The notes beneath the pieces were generated by a model that searched no databases, was not told where the DNA came from, and saw only the letters and a program-made list of their open reading frames with translations. The translations under genes and the position numbers were made by a program. From an uncultured Verrucomicrobiae bacterium (GTDB taxonomy: Bacteria > Verrucomicrobiota > Verrucomicrobiia > Palsa-1439): a stretch of DNA of 7,642 bases. Shown here piece by piece: positions 5,198 to 7,642 of this stretch (position 1 is the first letter of the stretch; every line of letters begins with the position of its first letter). The DNA is taken from contig CALBCO010000033.1 of the NCBI GenBank assembly GCA_937927265.1, positions 1-7,642 of the forward strand, in the 5' to 3' direction.

Positions 5198-7642
5198 ATG
5201 ATTACTTGGATTCTGAAAAAGATCATGGGGTCGAAGAACGCCCGCGAAGTGCGGCGGCTTTGGCCAATTGTCGAGCAGGTCAACAATTTCGAGAAACAGT
5301 ATCAGCAGTTGAGCGATGACCAGTTGCGGGCGAAGACGGCGGAGTTTCGGAAACGGCTTGCCGAGGGGGAATCGCTGGACGCGCTGTTGCCGGAAGCGTT
5401 CGCGGCGGTGAAAAACACCTGCCGGCGATTGGTCGGCCGGGAATGGGAGGTGCGCGGCCGGCCCTACAAATGGGACATGGTGCCGTTCGACGTGCAGATT
5501 CTCGGCGGGATCGTGTTGCATCAGGGCAAGATCGCCGAAATGGCCACGGGCGAAGGCAAAACGCTCGTGGCGACGATGCCGCTGTATCTGAACGCGTTGG
5601 CTGGCAACGTGCATCTCGTCACAGTGAACGATTACCTTGCGGCACGCGATGCGGAGTGGATGGGGGAGATTTACAGGTTTCTCGGCTTGACGGTTGGAGT
5701 CATCCAGCACGATCAGCCGCCGCCGATTCGTCGGGCGCAATATCAATGCGACATCACCTACGGCACCAACGCGGAGTTCGGATTCGATTACTTGCGCGAC
5801 AACGGCATGTCCACCTCTGCGGAGACACAAGTTCAACGCGGTCATTTCTACGCCATCGTGGACGAAGTGGACTCAATCCTGATTGATGAGGCGCGGACGC
5901 CGCTGATCATCAGTGGGCCGTCCACGGTGACGACGCATCAGTTTGACAGGTACAAGCCGCAGGTGGCGGAGTTGTACCGGGCGCAGACGATGTTGTGCAA
6001 TCGGCTGGTGGACGAAGCGCGGAAATTGCTCGAGAGCGCCAAGACGCGCAAGCCGGGCGGCGACGAGCTCGATCCCGAAAAGGAAGCCGGGCGGCTGCTG
6101 TATCAAGTCAAGCTCGGCATGCCCAAGAACAAGCAGTTGTTGAAGATGATGGAAGAACCAGCCTACCGGCGGCTGGTGGATGAAGCGGAATTGGCGGTCC
6201 TGGCGGATTCGAGCAAGAAAGAGATGATCGCGCTGAAAGATGAGATGTTTTTCATCATTGACGAGAAACAGCACGATGCCGATCTGACGGAGAAGGGGCG
6301 GAAGTTTCTGAGTCCGAACGACCCCGATGCGTTTGTCATCCCGGACTTGGTGACGGCTTTGCACGAAGTGGATGCGCTCGATTTGCCAGATGCGGAGAAG
6401 GAGAAACGCAAGGCGCAGATTCAGCAGCAGTTTGACGAGCGGAGCGAGAAGATTCACAACATCTCGCAACTGTTGCGAGCGTACTGTCTGTTCGAAAAGG
6501 ATGTGGAGTACGTTGTCCAGGACGGCAAGGTCATCATTGTGGACGAGTTTACCGGGCGGTTGATGCCGGGGCGGCGATGGAGCGAAGGGTTGCACGGCGC
6601 AATCGAGGCCAAGGAAGGCGTGACGGTGGAACGCGAGACGCAGACCTTGGCGACGATCACCATCCAGAACTATTTCCGGCTCTACAAGAAACTGGCCGGC
6701 ATGACTGGCACGGCCGAGACGGAAGCCACCGAGTTTGAGAACATCTACAAACTGGGCGTGGTGGTGATCCCGACGAACAAGCCCTGCATCCGCAAAGACT
6801 TCAACGACACCGTCTATAAAACCCGGCGGGAGAAATACAACGCGATCATTCAAGAGATAGCCGACTGTCACCGTCGCGGTCAGCCGGTCTTGGTGGGTAC
6901 GGTCAGCGTCGAAGCCAGTGAAGTGCTTTCGCGGATGTTGAAGCGGCAAGGGATACCGCACAACGTTCTCAACGCCAAATACCATCAACAGGAAGCCGAG
7001 ATTGTGGCCCGCGCGGGGCAACGGGGCGCAGTCACGATTGCCACCAACATGGCTGGTCGCGGTACGGACATCAAACTTGGTCCCGGCGTCGCTGAGTTGG
7101 GAGGATTGCACGTCATTGGCAGCGAGCGCCATGAGGCGCGCCGGATTGACCGGCAGTTGCGGGGCCGGTGTGCCCGGCAGGGCGATCCTGGTAGTTCGCA
7201 CTTCTTCATTTCGCTTGAAGACGACTTGATGCGGTTGTTTGCCAGCGGTCGAATCGCCAACATCATGGAGAAGCTGGGGATGAAAGAGGGGGAGGAGCTG
7301 CAACATCCGCTTCTGAACCGCTCCATCGAAACCGCCCAGCGGCGCGTCGAGGAACACAACTTCGCCATTCGCAAACACACCCTCGAATACGACGACGTGA
7401 TGAACAAACAGCGCGAAGTCGTTTATGGCTTCCGCAACGAGATCATCCATAGCGACAACCCGCGGGAAGCAATTTTCGAGATTTTGGAGGAAGTGATTGA
7501 AGCGCGGGTTGCCGAGCATTTGCCAGAGGACAAACCAGAAGAGGAATGGAACTACGCTGGGCTGATCAAGTGGGCAAACTTTGCGTTTCCCATCGGCTTG
7601 CGGCAAGACCAACTCGCACACAAAACGCCCGAGGAAGTTCGC
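5198..7642 (+). CDS. secA: preprotein translocase ATPase SecA, 3' end cut by the window
   Basis: SecA drives secretory preproteins through the SecYEG channel using ATP. The first 815 codons are present and unbroken; the C-terminus lies beyond the window. MITWILKKIMGSKNAREV is a typical SecA N-terminus and sets the start, although no good Shine-Dalgarno site precedes it. Nucleotide-binding domain 1 has TGEGKT (117-122, Walker A, Lys121) and DEVD (222-225, Walker B), followed by IDEARTPLIISGP. The preprotein cross-linking region (about 240-445) is clearly longer than in E. coli SecA; it contains a charged helical insertion and FFIIDEKQHDADLTEKG, like the long-form SecA of Bacteroidetes and Chlamydiae. 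DEFTGRLMPGRRWSEG follows at about 449-463. The second helicase domain has MTGTAETE, PVLVGTVSVE, NMAGRGTD (617-624) and RQLRGRCARQGDPGSS. Cys658 stands where most SecA proteins have Ala or Ser; I recall the same Cys in chlamydial SecA. The scaffold helix begins after EYDDVMNKQR. It is probably essential, and it may be transcribed from its own promoter or from pyrE. Confidence 0.97.
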   Translation, partial: MITWILKKIMGSKNAREVRRLWPIVEQVNNFEKQYQQLSDDQLRAKTAEFRKRLAEGESLDALLPEAFAAVKNTCRRLVGREWEVRGRPYKWDMVPFDVQILGGIVLHQGKIAEMATGEGKTLVATMPLYLNALAGNVHLVTVNDYLAARDAEWMGEIYRFLGLTVGVIQHDQPPPIRRAQYQCDITYGTNAEFGFDYLRDNGMSTSAETQVQRGHFYAIVDEVDSILIDEARTPLIISGPSTVTTHQFDRYKPQVAELYRAQTMLCNRLVDEARKLLESAKTRKPGGDELDPEKEAGRLLYQVKLGMPKNKQLLKMMEEPAYRRLVDEAELAVLADSSKKEMIALKDEMFFIIDEKQHDADLTEKGRKFLSPNDPDAFVIPDLVTALHEVDALDLPDAEKEKRKAQIQQQFDERSEKIHNISQLLRAYCLFEKDVEYVVQDGKVIIVDEFTGRLMPGRRWSEGLHGAIEAKEGVTVERETQTLATITIQNYFRLYKKLAGMTGTAETEATEFENIYKLGVVVIPTNKPCIRKDFNDTVYKTRREKYNAIIQEIADCHRRGQPVLVGTVSVEASEVLSRMLKRQGIPHNVLNAKYHQQEAEIVARAGQRGAVTIATNMAGRGTDIKLGPGVAELGGLHVIGSERHEARRIDRQLRGRCARQGDPGSSHFFISLEDDLMRLFASGRIANIMEKLGMKEGEELQHPLLNRSIETAQRRVEEHNFAIRKHTLEYDDVMNKQREVVYGFRNEIIHSDNPREAIFEILEEVIEARVAEHLPEDKPEEEWNYAGLIKWANFAFPIGLRQDQLAHKTPEEVR

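Noticed and set aside
4658..5845. Minus-strand frame across pyrE, the gap and the start of secA (395 codons)
   Set aside because: It spans two good + strand genes and a palindromic repeat, has no domain, and its amino-acid make-up is skewed to His, Arg and Pro.
5873..7621. Long open frame on the minus strand opposite secA (582 codons)
   Set aside because: It lies wholly antisense to a clear secA. The translation is rich in His, Leu, Val and Phe with no domain, as expected from the mirrored codon use of a high-GC gene.
1..7642. CRISPR array, mobile element, toxin-antitoxin or phage-defence system
   Set aside because: There are no regularly spaced direct repeats, no transposase or integrase, no small toxin-like pair and no defence domain; the recognised genes are housekeeping.

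Overview
The window looks like a housekeeping stretch of a bacterial chromosome with moderately high GC. It is probably from the Verrucomicrobiota, and I favour the Pedosphaera/Limisphaera side of that phylum. This assignment is inference. It rests on the long-form SecA, with an enlarged preprotein-binding region and a Cys in place of the usual small residue in its last helicase motif. It also rests on short palindromic repeats in most of the larger gaps, of a style I recall from those genomes. No marker RNA gene is present to confirm it. All supported genes are on the + strand.

Layout: (1) 1-425 holds no convincing gene. It contains a strong hairpin (92-125) and a second inverted repeat (169-242) that share a GCACTCC core. 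(2) 426-2796 is a tight co-directional run that I read as one transcription unit: two unrecognised small proteins, each with a C-terminal membrane segment; an O6-alkylguanine-DNA alkyltransferase (ogt); and an S-adenosylmethionine hydrolase of the DUF62 family. A hairpin followed by five T (2872-2900) is a plausible intrinsic terminator for the run. (3) 3078-4475 encodes a Bacillus-type glucose-6-phosphate isomerase (pgi). (4) 4550-5110 encodes orotate phosphoribosyltransferase (pyrE). (5) 5198 to the window end is a 5'-complete, 3'-truncated secA of 815 codons with no internal stop or frameshift.

How the genes relate: pgi (glycolysis), pyrE (pyrimidine synthesis) and secA (protein export) have no shared pathway and are each followed or preceded by palindromic repeats. 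The one functional pairing I find suggestive is ogt next to the SAM hydrolase. SAM is a weak DNA methylator, and Ogt removes the kind of lesion it makes. The least understood content is the pair of membrane-tailed proteins at 426-1530.

I found no mobile element, CRISPR array, toxin-antitoxin pair, defence system or RNA gene. I did not find a clear undescribed system. The best leads are the two-gene membrane-tail unit, the ogt/SAM-hydrolase pairing and the set of different intergenic palindromes.
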